Assembly: GCA_014360005.1 (NCBI GenBank)
Contig: JACIYI010000005.1
Span: forward strand, 140,472 to 204,471
Source of the DNA: Candidatus Aminicenantota bacterium
GTDB lineage: Bacteria; Acidobacteriota; Aminicenantia; Aminicenantales; Saccharicenantaceae
Direction: 5' to 3'
DNA length: 64,000 bases
Under the pieces are notes generated by a model. It was not told the DNA's origin and did not search any database. It was given only the letters and a program-made list of their open reading frames with translations. Below are positions 18,219 to 27,918 of the stretch, in pieces; position 1 is the stretch's first letter, and every line of letters starts with the position of its first letter. A program made the position numbers and the translations under genes.

Positions 18219-20489
18219 ATGCCCGGGAAAGTTAAAAAAAGAAAAATATTTCTGAGAGTTAACTCCGCCAGAGGTTTAGTTTTGCTGGCCGCTTTTTTTG
18301 CCTTGATCTTCCCCGCCCTGAAGGCTGAAGTTCAGGTAACCCTGGTAAAGAATAAAAAAAGCCCATACCACATCGTCCTGCCAGCCCAACCTTCTCCGGA
18401 AGAAAAGCGGGCCGCTGAATTCCTGAACCAGCACCTCCAGAAAATCTCGGGCTTAACACTTCCGGTCATCTCCTCAGATAAACCCAGAGGCAAACATCTG
18501 ATCATTATTCGTAAATCGTCAGAGCTGAAGCAGCCTGATGATTTTCGGGTTTTAACCCGCAGTCATCGTCTGTACATCTTGGGCGGCCAGGGGAAGGGCT
18601 GCCTCTACGGAGTGGGTGAAATCTTAGAACGATATTTTGGCGTAAGATACTACAGCCCGGACTACGTGGTCATTCCCCGGGCCACTACCCTGAAGCTTCC
18701 AGCCCTGGACCTTAAAGGCCACTCGCCAAACACCTACCGGAACGTAAACGGCCAGTTTTCTCAGGACCCTAATTACCGGGATTTTCACCGCCTCCATATT
18801 GTTGATGATATGTTTGCTCGCGGTTATTTTGTCCACACTTTCCAGAAACTTATCCCCTGGCAGGAATATTTTAAGGACCACCTGGAGTATTTTGCCTGGC
18901 TTAACGGTAAGAGGGTTATTGACCAGCTCTGTCCTTCTAATCCCGAAGTACAGGAGTTAATCATCAAGAAGCTGGAACAGGAAATGAAAGCCCAGCCGGA
19001 GAAGAAAGTCTGGTCCGTCAGCCAGAATGATAATTTTTCTTACTGCCAGTGTGAAAACTGCCGCAGGATAATTGAAGAAGAAGGCAGCCCAGCCGGGCCG
19101 ATTCTCAGATTGGTTAACGCCGTGGCCGACCATTTTCCGGATAAAATAATCTCTACTTTAGCCTACCAGTTCAGCCGTCAAGCTCCTAAAATCACCCGAC
19201 CTAGGGAAAACGTTCAGATAATGCTCTGCACCATTGAACTTAACCGGAGCAAGCCCATCGCTGAAGACCCGACCAGCGCTTCTTTTGTCCGGGACCTCAA
19301 AGACTGGTCACGCCTGACGAAGAACATCTTCCTCTGGGATTACACGGTAGATTTCGCTCATAGTATCAGTCCTTTCCCCAACCTGCATACCCTCAAGCCC
19401 AACCTTCAGCTCTTCGTCACGCACGGCGTGCGCCAGCATTTCCAGCAAACAAACACCGGCACTGGCCATGAATTCTCGGAGCTCAAGTGCTATTTGCTGG
19501 CTAAATTGCTCTGGAACCCGGAAGAAGATGTAGACCGTCTGATTAAAGAATTCACTGACGGCTACTACGGACCGGCTGCCCCCTGGATAAGACGTTACAT
19601 TTATCATCTGCAATCTGAAATACTTAAAACCGGCGAGTGGCTGGACATCTACGGACCGCCCAACAACTATCAGAATACTTTTCTTTCAGAAGAAAACATC
19701 CGTGCTTACAACGAATATTTTGACCGGGCCGAAGAGGCTGTAGCCGACCAGCCTGACTACCTGCTGCATGTGCGGACAGCCCGCATGGCTCTCCAGTATG
19801 CTGAAATAGAAATCGCCAAAGCTGATATGTTCGGTCGGCGGGGCTTCTATGATGAAATAAACGGAGATTTTGTCCCCAGAAAGCACTTGCTCAACTCCTT
19901 AGAAAAATTCTACGAGACAGCCATAAAGGCCAAGGCCGCTCCGGTTAATGAATCCGGCCTGACCTGTGAAGAATATAGCCGGCTGACCAGGCGTTTTTTA
20001 GAAACTCAGGTTAAGGGCAATCTGGCCTTCCGGAAAAAAGTTAAGGCCAGCCCACCGCCTGCCACCAAATACAGCGGCGGGAACTTAGACCTGCTGACCA
20101 ACGGGGTTCGCGGAGCCAATGATTTCAAGGTTCACTGGCTGGGCTGGGAAGCACAGAATTTTACCTTACTGCTGGACCTGGAAAAGCCGGTTGAAGCTTC
20201 AGTCGTTGAAATAAGCACCCTCTGGGATGCTAAAAGCTGGATACTTCATCCAGTTTCCATAAGCTGTTATCTTTCAAAAGACGGAACCAATTTTGAGCTT
20301 CTTGGCTCCCAAAAGTATGAAGACGACCAGAGGAAGGCTGAAGTCAGCAAAATCTGGAGTTTTAGAGCCAGCGGCCGGCAGTTCAGGTGGGTAAAATTTG
20401 AAGTTCAGGGAACGCTAAAGCTTTACGATTGGCACCCTTCTGCCGGCGGTAAATCCTGGGTCTTTGTGGATGAAATTGTGGTCCGCTAA
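18219..20489 (+). CDS. Secreted DUF4838 protein, glycoside-hydrolase-like
   Basis: The protein has 756 residues with a signal peptide (LVLLAAFFALIFPALKAE). An alpha-glucuronidase/GH20-like N-terminal domain follows (EEKRAAEFLNQHLQKISG, about residues 61-78). The central DUF4838 domain has conserved SQNDN and C-x-C-x2-C (C274, C276, C279 region) and WDYTVDF. The last 140 residues resemble a discoidin-like carbohydrate-binding domain (ending GKSWVFVDEIVV). DUF4838 proteins are predicted polysaccharide-active enzymes without a well established substrate. The gene is more A+T-rich than its neighbours, which may reflect different ancestry. It has its own long leader and a terminator. Confidence 0.8.
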   Translation: MPGKVKKRKIFLRVNSARGLVLLAAFFALIFPALKAEVQVTLVKNKKSPYHIVLPAQPSPEEKRAAEFLNQHLQKISGLTLPVISSDKPRGKHLIIIRKSSELKQPDDFRVLTRSHRLYILGGQGKGCLYGVGEILERYFGVRYYSPDYVVIPRATTLKLPALDLKGHSPNTYRNVNGQFSQDPNYRDFHRLHIVDDMFARGYFVHTFQKLIPWQEYFKDHLEYFAWLNGKRVIDQLCPSNPEVQELIIKKLEQEMKAQPEKKVWSVSQNDNFSYCQCENCRRIIEEEGSPAGPILRLVNAVADHFPDKIISTLAYQFSRQAPKITRPRENVQIMLCTIELNRSKPIAEDPTSASFVRDLKDWSRLTKNIFLWDYTVDFAHSISPFPNLHTLKPNLQLFVTHGVRQHFQQTNTGTGHEFSELKCYLLAKLLWNPEEDVDRLIKEFTDGYYGPAAPWIRRYIYHLQSEILKTGEWLDIYGPPNNYQNTFLSEENIRAYNEYFDRAEEAVADQPDYLLHVRTARMALQYAEIEIAKADMFGRRGFYDEINGDFVPRKHLLNSLEKFYETAIKAKAAPVNESGLTCEEYSRLTRRFLETQVKGNLAFRKKVKASPPPATKYSGGNLDLLTNGVRGANDFKVHWLGWEAQNFTLLLDLEKPVEASVVEISTLWDAKSWILHPVSISCYLSKDGTNFELLGSQKYEDDQRKAEVSKIWSFRASGRQFRWVKFEVQGTLKLYDWHPSAGGKSWVFVDEIVVR

Positions 20490-20533
20490 AATTTCAGGCC
20501 TTTTTTGCTGAACCTTTTTCCATAAAATGATTT

Positions 20534-20566
20534 CCAAAGAGCCCTCTTTGGTCCTTTATTTTCTTT
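20534..20566 (+). terminator. Probable terminator of the DUF4838 gene
   Basis: A perfect 7-bp stem (CCAAAGA / TCTTTGG) with a GCCC loop is followed by a T-rich tract. It begins 45 nt after the stop. Confidence 0.6.
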
Positions 20567-20581
20567 CTCAACTTTTTCTTT

Positions 20582-20773
20582 TTATTGTTTATCCTGAACC
20601 TTTGATTTGCCGCTCACTGAAAGTGTGGCCGAAATAAAATAGACCACAGAAAAAATCAGAAACCAGAGCTTAAAAGTACCGGCCGCAAGCTGACCGCTGA
20701 AGTTCAACCAGGCCAGAACCAGACAGACTATCAGGTTTAAAATTGAAAAGATTCTTAACCATTTAGATTTCAT
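20582..20773 (-). CDS. Small two-TM membrane protein next to an NCS1-type permease
   Basis: The protein has 63 residues, with hydrophobic segments at about 6-26 and 34-51 and a basic N-terminus (MKSKWLR). AAAGGA lies seven bases before the ATG. It follows the permease gene on the same strand after about 230 nt. Small hydrophobic partners accompany some secondary transporters, so an accessory role is possible but inferred only from position. Confidence 0.5.
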   Translation of the reverse strand: MKSKWLRIFSILNLIVCLVLAWLNFSGQLAAGTFKLWFLIFSVVYFISATLSVSGKSKVQDKQ

Positions 20774-21004
20774 CTGTTTGTCCTTTCTGTTTCATTCTTT
20801 CCAAAAAATCTATTAAACACGTTTTCTATTTCAGGTAAAAGTTGCCCGGCAGGCTGTTTATAATAGTTTCTGACCTCATCTCTGCGAGCACTGAACTTGC
20901 TTTTTCCTTCGAAAAAAACAACAAGGTGATCATAAGCGTTCCATTAATCTTTTCTCGATTTATTTTAACCGGCTAAGATCCATCTCCCCTTCTTTCTTCT
21001 CCCC

Positions 21005-22387
21005 TTAGACTCCAGCCTTTTCTGTAATAGGTTTTCTGGCACCCAGGTTTAACACCAGGTAAAAAGCCACCGCGAACAGGTAGCCGGGCAGCCAGCGGAA
21101 ATAAAGATGCACGGGCAGAAGGAAAGCAAAAAACAGGCTGCCGCCCCAGACCAGAAGAACTTTCCAGTTAAACACCTGCTTTCTGGTTTCAGCCCGGTAG
21201 CGGGGAAGCCCAAGCTTCGGGAAAATCCAGTGTTCGGTAAAGACCACCGCTCCGATGGGCATCAAAACCAGTCCATAAATGGCCACGTAATCCAGAAGCT
21301 TCATAAAAAAGAGCGGAAAACAGGACAGGACCGAAGTAACCAGACCGGCCACCAGGGTTATCTTCCAGCGCGGCCAGCCGGTAACAGTCTGAAGGGCCAG
21401 TCCGGCCCGGTAAAGAGTGGGATTAGCCGTCGTCCAGCCCGCCAGCATGACCGCCACCGCTCCAGCCAGCCCCAGAGCTTCAAAAGCCATCTTACCCGGG
21501 TGCATTTCCCGACCGATGGCGGCTACCATCACCCCCGAACAAAGCCAGGCCAGAAAATGTCCGGAATACATGCCAAAAGCTGAATAAAACCCGTAGGTCC
21601 ATTTCCTGGCGTAGCGGAAAAGGGCCATATCCGACAGCCCAACATGCATGGCCAGATTACAGAACCAGGCAAAAAAGACCACGTGCCAGAAACCGAACTG
21701 CTCCTGCCCGGCGGCTACCACCCCATTCCAGATTCTGGTGGTAGCTACTTCCCAGAAATTGCCGAAATCAGCCCTGACTCCGAGTTTGGGCAGGCTGACC
21801 AGAGCCCCGGCTACAAAAACCAGAAAAATCCAGGGCGAAGCCACTTCGGCAAACCGGCCCAGCTTCTCAAAGCCGAGGATGGCCAGCAGGGTAAAAAGAA
21901 GGCCCAAGGCCAGACAGACCAGGACCCAGAGGGCATTAGTCGGCAGAATATCATTCAACCCCGGAACCTGCAGCCTGAAGGCCAGGCCCACGGCCGTGGC
22001 TGAAACGGAAATCATGGCTCCGGCCAGTATGCAATAAAGGAAGGCATTGGCGATGTTGTAAATAATGGTCACACCCGGTCCGGCAATTTTCCTCAGATAC
22101 CAGTAAAGGGTAAGACGGGTACTGACCGCAATTGGAGCACACAGGAAAGTCCAGCTCAACACAGCCAGCAGGTTGCCCAGCAACAATCCGAGTATGAGGT
22201 CAGAAGCCCGCAACCCATGGAGCACAAAAAAAGCCCCTATCACAAATTCGGTGGCGGCCACATGTTCTCCAGCAAAAATGCTGGCAAAAAGAATACCCTT
22301 TTTGAACTTATCGGGAGTAACCGGTTCTCGATCAAACTCGTACAACCGATCGAGGCGCGAAGCAATACCTGATAGATCAAGAGCCAT
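21005..22387 (-). CDS. NCS1-type (purine-cytosine permease-like) transporter
   Basis: The protein has 460 residues with about twelve hydrophobic segments. It starts behind GGAAAGGAGC. The cytosolic N-terminus (EFDREPVTPDKFKKG) leads into a first TM with GEHVAATEFVIGA. The overall layout fits NCS1 nucleobase/cation symporters. Its substrate is not predictable from sequence; nucleobases, related heterocycles or vitamins are family possibilities. The nearest functional genes concern sugar polymers, so context does not settle this. It is transcribed divergently from the AhpD-like gene. Confidence 0.75.
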   Translation of the reverse strand: MALDLSGIASRLDRLYEFDREPVTPDKFKKGILFASIFAGEHVAATEFVIGAFFVLHGLRASDLILGLLLGNLLAVLSWTFLCAPIAVSTRLTLYWYLRKIAGPGVTIIYNIANAFLYCILAGAMISVSATAVGLAFRLQVPGLNDILPTNALWVLVCLALGLLFTLLAILGFEKLGRFAEVASPWIFLVFVAGALVSLPKLGVRADFGNFWEVATTRIWNGVVAAGQEQFGFWHVVFFAWFCNLAMHVGLSDMALFRYARKWTYGFYSAFGMYSGHFLAWLCSGVMVAAIGREMHPGKMAFEALGLAGAVAVMLAGWTTANPTLYRAGLALQTVTGWPRWKITLVAGLVTSVLSCFPLFFMKLLDYVAIYGLVLMPIGAVVFTEHWIFPKLGLPRYRAETRKQVFNWKVLLVWGGSLFFAFLLPVHLYFRWLPGYLFAVAFYLVLNLGARKPITEKAGV

Positions 22388-22423
22388 GATGGCAGCTCCT
22401 TTCCTTTGGGCATTTTAAGCAGG

Positions 22424-22452
22424 ATTATAAAATTAAATGAGTAAAATTAAAA
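22424..22452 (-). promoter_or_regulatory. Putative promoter of the permease gene
   Basis: On the minus strand a perfect TATAAT lies about 37 nt upstream of the ATG. The -35 hexamer 17 nt away (TTTTAA) is poor. Confidence 0.4.
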
Positions 22453-22662
22453 CCCCTCCGCCCAGCAGGCCTTCACTAACGACTGTCAGCAGGTCTGGAG
22501 ATTCTTCACAGCAGCTTAGGCTTAGAGGAACTTTTTCAAAAGCCCGGCTTTTTTCGGACCCCGATAGAGAACTGCTTCCCCCTGGCGTTGCCCGGGGCCG
22601 GGCCTAAAAGAGGCAGCCACCGGGCAAAAGAGTTGACCTTAATTTTGAGCCGAGAAAATAAA

Positions 22663-22698
22663 CCTGAATTTCAGGTATAATTAAAACCTGAATTCAGG
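22663..22698 (+). promoter_or_regulatory. Paired palindromic operators flanking a -10 box
   Basis: CCTGAATTTCAGG (22663-22675) touches a perfect TATAAT (22676-22681), and CCTGAATTCAGG (22687-22698) covers the expected start of transcription. Both palindromes share CCTGAA/TTCAGG half-sites. The -35 region is poor, so activator control or tight repression is possible. The regulator is not encoded nearby. Confidence 0.6.
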
Positions 22699-22737
22699 CC
22701 CGCCGCGGCTACGGCTGCCGGGCAGAAGGAGGAAATC

Positions 22738-23088
22738 TTGGGCAGGTATGAAGAATTTGTCCGTTTCCGACAGGAAATGAATAAAAAAATCCTGGAAGAA
22801 GGCACCCTGGAGATTAAACGCTTCTTTGGCCTGGACGAACAAACTTATAAAGCCGGGGCCCTGGATGAAAAAACCAAGGAGCTGCTCGGCCTGGTAGCTT
22901 CCATGGTTCTCCGCTGCGACGATTGCATCAGCTATCATATCATCCAGGCTCTGGACAAGGGGGCCAGCCGGGAAGAACTGTTCGAAACCTTTTCAGTGGC
23001 TCTGGTTGTGGGCGGTTCCATCGTCATCCCCCACCTGAGAAGGGCCGTGGCTTTACTCGAAGAAATCAAAGACCGGAGTCGGTCCTGA
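22738..23088 (+). CDS. AhpD-like carboxymuconolactone decarboxylase-family protein
   Basis: The protein has 116 residues. Translation starts at TTG behind AGAAGGAGG; no in-frame ATG exists nearby. The CMD/AhpD core has C60-D-D-C63 followed by H67, the redox-active CxxC and His pattern of AhpD-type alkylhydroperoxidase proteins. It may act as a thiol oxidoreductase or peroxidase in the cytoplasm. Paired palindromic operators in the promoter suggest tight control, fitting a stress role. Confidence 0.82.
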   Translation: MGRYEEFVRFRQEMNKKILEEGTLEIKRFFGLDEQTYKAGALDEKTKELLGLVASMVLRCDDCISYHIIQALDKGASREELFETFSVALVVGGSIVIPHLRRAVALLEEIKDRSRS

Positions 23089-23132
23089 CTCCAGGTTAGG
23101 TATCTCCGCAGGCCAGGCCGGCCGCGTTTTTA

Positions 23133-23161
23133 TTGACAGGCAGGCAGCCAGGGAGTATTCT
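23133..23161 (+). promoter_or_regulatory. Promoter of the DUF3943 gene
   Basis: A perfect TTGACA is followed by a 17-nt spacer and TATTCT. The -10 ends 66 nt before the ATG. Confidence 0.6.
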
Positions 23162-23227
23162 TAATGGCTGAAAAATGGCTGGAAGCCATTCTCTGTAGGC
23201 AAAATAATGAAAACATAGAGAAAACTC

Positions 23228-24949
23228 ATGTCTCTCAGCAACAGAAGAAACCTGGCTGGGCTGCTGATTATCGGGCTGCTGCTAACCACCCAGCTGGTTC
23301 CAGCTGCCGATAAAAAAAACAACCGAAAAGCGGTGGAAAAATTCATCTCAGGCTTCAGCCTGGCTGGTTCTGCCTCTTTCAGACACTCCGCTGCCCGGGA
23401 AGAGGATGAGCCCGATTCAGCGACCTTTCCTTTTACCCTGTCAGAACCGGCTGATAACAATTCTCCTCATTTCCCTCTGACCGTGCCCGACTATGCTCGC
23501 CTCACCCACCCCCGGCCGCGCTGGGGCCGGGCCGGCCTGGAACTGGCAGCCCTGATGAGCTATTCCCAGGCTCGCTACTGGATCAGGTACAGCCGCTTCA
23601 TAGAAGACTGGCAGTATACCCTGACCTGGGAAGACCAGAGACGCCGGTTTTTCACCACCGAAGCCCTGCGTTTTGACTCCAATGCCTTCTATCTCAACTG
23701 GACCCATGCTTTGGCCGGGATGCTCTACTACGAGTTTGCCAGGAGCAATAACCTGAGCTGGCTGCAATCAACGATCTTCTCCGTCGGCGGTTCGCTCTAC
23801 TGGGAATACATCGTGGAGTGGCGCGAAATTATTTCCATCAATGACAACATCATGACCGCGGTGGGCGGCATTTCGCTGGGTGAATCCTGGTTCCAGATGG
23901 GACGCTACTTCCTCAATTCCAAAAACCCGGTGGGCCGACTCTTATCCTGGCTCAACCCTATCCTGAAATTTAACGGCTGGCTCGACCGGAAGGGGCCGCT
24001 TCCGGCCTATCACTATCACTTTAACCCTGCAACCCAGGACGTTTACCTTTTTATCGGCTACCGTAACTCCCCTGTTTCCGACCTTCCCACAAAAAACACC
24101 GGCAACCTGGCCCTAAGCCTCCATACCCGGATAATCACCGATAGCAGCTACGGCCTCCCCGGCCGGATAGATGAAAAATTTTCCAGTCCTTTTTACAGTC
24201 AGCTTGATTTTGATTTCACCTACCATGGAAGTGTCCGGGAAGAATTGAGCGCTACGGCCAGAATTGTTCCTCTCGGTCGAGTTCGCCAGAATATTTCCAG
24301 CGAGCGAAAGGGCTACAGTCTTTATTACGGGCTCGGGTCCGCTTTCTATCTGTTTCTAAAGAGACCCGTGACCGAATATGACGCCGGCCATATCCCGGTG
24401 GATAAACCGGAGGAATTTCATTTTGAAATCCCGCGCGATTTCCGGGACAAGGTGGCTGCCGTTCATCTGGTCGGACCGGTGGCCGAGGTGGTCTGGTACT
24501 CGGGATCCTGGAAGTTCCGGCTGAAGAGCGAAGCTTACCCCAGCTTTGGTATGATCAATTCCCTGCCGCTTAACAGCTACTCGGTGGATAACGACATCCA
24601 GGGCCTGAAAACCACGGTTAAGTTCTATGGTTATCACTATGGCTTCGGGCCGGCCCTGGAATCACTGGCAGAAATTACTTGGGGACGACTGCGGCTCACT
24701 GGCTTTTCCAGTTATTTTTATTACCGTTCTTTCCAGGGACGGGACCGGTTCCAGTCCCGGTTGACCGACGACTCGCCTCTTTATGATTCCCGGTGGCACT
24801 ACGGACTAAGCCTTGATTTCCGTATCCCGCGGACCCGGCTTACCCTGACCGGGGCAGTTGAAGGCATCAGAAGGTGGGGTCGGGTGCACCAGCTGGAAGA
24901 AAGGACCCTGGAAAAGCGCTATCATCTGGGCCTTAAATACAGGATTTGA
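23228..24949 (+). CDS. DUF3943-type outer-membrane-like protein
   Basis: The protein has 573 residues with a signal peptide (LAGLLIIGLLLTTQLVPAAD). The segment from about 95 to 260 (FDSNAFYLNWTHALAGMLYYEFAR, SLYWEYIVEWRE, ISINDNIMTAVGG) matches the pattern of DUF3943. The C-terminal half has alternating aromatic and polar strands (YHGSVREELSATARIV, LRLTGFSSYFYYRS), as expected for an outer-membrane beta-barrel. It supports a diderm envelope. The function of this family is unknown. Confidence 0.7.
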   Translation: MSLSNRRNLAGLLIIGLLLTTQLVPAADKKNNRKAVEKFISGFSLAGSASFRHSAAREEDEPDSATFPFTLSEPADNNSPHFPLTVPDYARLTHPRPRWGRAGLELAALMSYSQARYWIRYSRFIEDWQYTLTWEDQRRRFFTTEALRFDSNAFYLNWTHALAGMLYYEFARSNNLSWLQSTIFSVGGSLYWEYIVEWREIISINDNIMTAVGGISLGESWFQMGRYFLNSKNPVGRLLSWLNPILKFNGWLDRKGPLPAYHYHFNPATQDVYLFIGYRNSPVSDLPTKNTGNLALSLHTRIITDSSYGLPGRIDEKFSSPFYSQLDFDFTYHGSVREELSATARIVPLGRVRQNISSERKGYSLYYGLGSAFYLFLKRPVTEYDAGHIPVDKPEEFHFEIPRDFRDKVAAVHLVGPVAEVVWYSGSWKFRLKSEAYPSFGMINSLPLNSYSVDNDIQGLKTTVKFYGYHYGFGPALESLAEITWGRLRLTGFSSYFYYRSFQGRDRFQSRLTDDSPLYDSRWHYGLSLDFRIPRTRLTLTGAVEGIRRWGRVHQLEERTLEKRYHLGLKYRI

Positions 24950-25083
24950 AGGTTTATTAATTAAAGCCTCAGGTATAACTGATAATTTTATGCTTTTCTC
25001 CTGTTTTTCAGCTGAAAGCACCGCCCCAGCCGGTCCCGGCTGCCCCAAACAGACCTTTTAAGGCTCCCGCCACCAGCTCTTTA

Positions 25084-25112
25084 TTAACAATAAGGAGAAA
25101 AAATGTTAAAAT
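25084..25112 (+). promoter_or_regulatory. Promoter of the ftsH operon
   Basis: TTAACA, a 17-nt spacer and TAAAAT, each one mismatch from consensus. The -10 ends 24 nt before the ftsH ATG. Confidence 0.75.
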
Positions 25113-25136
25113 GATGTGTGATTCAAGGAAAAAACT

Positions 25137-26996
25137 ATGGCCAAAAAGAATAAATCCCCGAGAAATTTGATTTTCTGGGTTGTATCGCTGGTTCTGCTGA
25201 TACTGCTCTGGAGCTTTTTCCCGACCGGTCCCAAAGCCCGGGTTTTTACCTTTTCTGAATTCATGGACCAGGTGGAACAGAAAAATGTCCAGGAAGTCAC
25301 CATCCAGGACAACCAGGCCCGGGGCAAGCTCAAAGACCAGACCAGTTTCAAAACCACTCTGCCGCCCCAGTATGCCGACCTGATCAAGATTCTGCGGGAA
25401 AACCAGGTCAACATCGTGGTCAAGGACACTTCCCGCAGCGGCTGGCTGGCTATCCTGCTCAACTGGTTTCCCATCCTGCTGCTTATTTTCTTCTGGTTCA
25501 TGTTCATGCGCCAGATGCAGGCCGGCGGGAACAAGGCCATGTCCTTTGGTAAGAGCCGGGCCAAGCTCTTCTCCCCCCTGCAGAAGAAGGTCACCTTCAA
25601 AGACGTGGCCGGTGTGGACGAGGCCAAGGTAGAGCTGCAGGAAATCATCGAGTTCTTAAAAGACCCCCGCCGGTTTCAGAGACTCGGCGGCCGCATTCCC
25701 AAGGGGGTGCTGCTGGTGGGAGCCCCGGGAACGGGTAAGACTCTGCTGGCCAGGGCCGTAGCCGGAGAAGCCAATGTTCCCTTCTTCTCCATTAGCGGCT
25801 CAGACTTCGTGGAGATGTTTGTCGGTGTGGGTGCCTCCCGGGTGCGGGACCTGTTCGATCAGGCCAAAAAGCATGCTCCCTGCCTCATCTTCATAGACGA
25901 AATTGACGCCGTCGGGCGGCAGCGGGGAGCCGGTCTGGGCGGAGGTCACGATGAGCGGGAGCAGACCCTGAACCAGCTGCTGGTGGAAATGGATGGCTTC
26001 GATTCCAACGAAGGCATCATCGTCATCGCCGCCAGCAACCGTCCCGACATCCTGGATATGGCCCTGCTGCGCCCCGGTCGTTTCGACCGTCGGATAGTGG
26101 TCCCGATGCCCGATGTCAGGGGACGGGAAGAAATTCTGAGTGTCCATGTGCGCCGGGTGCCGCTGGCCGAAGATGTCGACCTCAAGGTCATCGCCCGCTC
26201 CACCCCTGGTTTCTCCGGGGCCGACCTGGCCAACCTGATCAACGAGGCTGCCCTGCTGGCAGCCCGGAAAGGACAGGACAGCGTCACCATGAAGGATCTG
26301 GAAGAGGCCAAGGACAAGGTGTTGATGGGAGTGGAACGCCGCAGCATGATCATCAGCGACGAGGACAAGCGCAACACTGCCTTCCATGAAGCCGGTCACG
26401 CCCTGGTGGCCGCCCTGATTCCGGAAGCCGACCCGATTCACAAAGTCACCATCATCCCCCGGGGCCTGGCCCTGGGTTTAACCCAGCAGCTGCCCCTGTC
26501 CGACCGTTATACTTATACCAAGGATTATCTCGAAGCCCAGCTGGCCGTGCTGATGGCCGGCCGGGTGACGGAAGAAATGATTCTGGGAAAAATCACCACC
26601 GGGGCCGCCAACGACCTGGAAAAAGCCACCGAAATCGCCAGGAAAATGGTCTGCCAGTGGGGCATGTCCGAACTCGGCCCACTGTCCTTCGGGGAAAGAG
26701 ATGACCTGATTTTCCTGGGGCGGGAACTGGCCGCCCATAAAAACTTCAGCGAGCACACGGCCGAACTCATTGACGCCGAGGTCAAAAAGATAATCAGCCG
26801 CTGTTACCAGCGGGCCAAAGAGCTGATTGAAAACAATCGGGACAAGCTGCTGCGAATCGCTGAGGCTCTGCTGGAAAAAGAAATTCTGTCCTCCGATGAA
26901 ATCAACGAGTTGATCAACGGACAGCTGAAAGCCGGAAAAGAAGGTGGCCCAGAATTGACCCCGGACGAATTGGTTTTGAAAAAAACATCTGAATAA
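25137..26996 (+). CDS. ftsH: ATP-dependent zinc metalloprotease FtsH
   Basis: The protein has 619 residues, normal for FtsH. Two TM segments (about 11-28 and 103-123) enclose the periplasmic domain. The AAA+ domain has Walker A GAPGTGKT (195-202), Walker B IFIDEID and the second region of homology. The M41 zinc site is H417-E-A-G-H421. FtsH forms a membrane hexamer that extracts and degrades misfolded or regulated membrane and cytosolic proteins. It is first in an apparent operon with folP, cdaA, cdaR and glmM. Confidence 0.98.
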   Translation: MAKKNKSPRNLIFWVVSLVLLILLWSFFPTGPKARVFTFSEFMDQVEQKNVQEVTIQDNQARGKLKDQTSFKTTLPPQYADLIKILRENQVNIVVKDTSRSGWLAILLNWFPILLLIFFWFMFMRQMQAGGNKAMSFGKSRAKLFSPLQKKVTFKDVAGVDEAKVELQEIIEFLKDPRRFQRLGGRIPKGVLLVGAPGTGKTLLARAVAGEANVPFFSISGSDFVEMFVGVGASRVRDLFDQAKKHAPCLIFIDEIDAVGRQRGAGLGGGHDEREQTLNQLLVEMDGFDSNEGIIVIAASNRPDILDMALLRPGRFDRRIVVPMPDVRGREEILSVHVRRVPLAEDVDLKVIARSTPGFSGADLANLINEAALLAARKGQDSVTMKDLEEAKDKVLMGVERRSMIISDEDKRNTAFHEAGHALVAALIPEADPIHKVTIIPRGLALGLTQQLPLSDRYTYTKDYLEAQLAVLMAGRVTEEMILGKITTGAANDLEKATEIARKMVCQWGMSELGPLSFGERDDLIFLGRELAAHKNFSEHTAELIDAEVKKIISRCYQRAKELIENNRDKLLRIAEALLEKEILSSDEINELINGQLKAGKEGGPELTPDELVLKKTSE

Positions 26997-27017
26997 TAAC
27001 TGAATAAATCAGGAGTG

Positions 27018-27917
27018 ATGCCCCTGGCCGAGAGCAAACCGGAAAACAAACCATATCCTTTCCGGCAGTATATCCTCGATATCCGGAACCAAAAAATAAC
27101 GATTGGCCCAGAGCCCTGGCTGGCCGGCATCCTTAATGTTACCCCCGATTCTTTCTCAGACGGCGGGCAATATTTAGAACCCGGCCAAGCCGTGGAGAGA
27201 GCCCTGCGCCTGGTGGAGCAGGGCGCCCGGATAATCGATATTGGCGGAGAGAGCACCCGCCCCGGTTCGAAAGAGGTCCCGGCCGAGGAAGAACTGGCCA
27301 GGATTATCCCGGTCATAAAAAAGCTAAGACCCCAAACTGCGGCTTTAATCTCCATTGACACCAGGAAGAGCCTGGTAGCCAGGGCTGCCCTGGACGAGGG
27401 GGCCGACCTCATCAACGATATTAGCGCCCTGGGCCACGACCCAGAAATGGCGACGGTGGCAACCGCGGCCGGCGTCCCGGTTATTCTAATGCATATGCTG
27501 GGCAGCCCGGAAACCATGCAGCTCAACCCCCAATATGATGACCTGCTGGGGGAGATTCGGGCCTTCTTTCTGGAGCGGATAAGCCGGGCCGAGGCCGCCG
27601 GCATTGCTCCCGACCGACTGGTTCTGGACCCGGGCCTTGGTTTTGGCAAGACCCTGGAACACAACCTGACACTGATTAACCGGCTGGATTATTTCCTGGA
27701 CCTGGGAAAACCGGTCATGGTCGGCCCTTCCAGGAAATCTTTTATCGGATTCATCCTGGAAGTCCCGGTAGACCAGCGGCTGGAAGGAACTCTGGCCGCA
27801 GCCATCATCAGCTGGCTGCGAGGAGCAGCCATCATCCGGGTGCACGACGTGCTGGAAACAAAAAAGGCTTTACAGGTGGCTCAATCTATAGTAAAGGAAG
27901 AGAGGGTGGTTGTTTAA
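27018..27917 (+). CDS. folP: Dihydropteroate synthase
   Basis: This TIM-barrel enzyme of 299 residues joins p-aminobenzoate to hydroxymethyl-dihydropterin diphosphate in folate synthesis. It contains the family motifs ILNVTPDSFSDGG, GGESTRPGS, DPGLGFGKT and GPSRKSFIG, plus the final RVHDV. The N-terminal extension of about 30 residues resembles other bacterial DHPS. An AGGAG lies immediately before the start; a GTG three bases earlier is an alternative. It sits 21 nt after ftsH and its stop lies just before the cdaA start. Confidence 0.95.
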   Translation: MPLAESKPENKPYPFRQYILDIRNQKITIGPEPWLAGILNVTPDSFSDGGQYLEPGQAVERALRLVEQGARIIDIGGESTRPGSKEVPAEEELARIIPVIKKLRPQTAALISIDTRKSLVARAALDEGADLINDISALGHDPEMATVATAAGVPVILMHMLGSPETMQLNPQYDDLLGEIRAFFLERISRAEAAGIAPDRLVLDPGLGFGKTLEHNLTLINRLDYFLDLGKPVMVGPSRKSFIGFILEVPVDQRLEGTLAAAIISWLRGAAIIRVHDVLETKKALQVAQSIVKEERVVV

Positions 27918-27918
27918 G

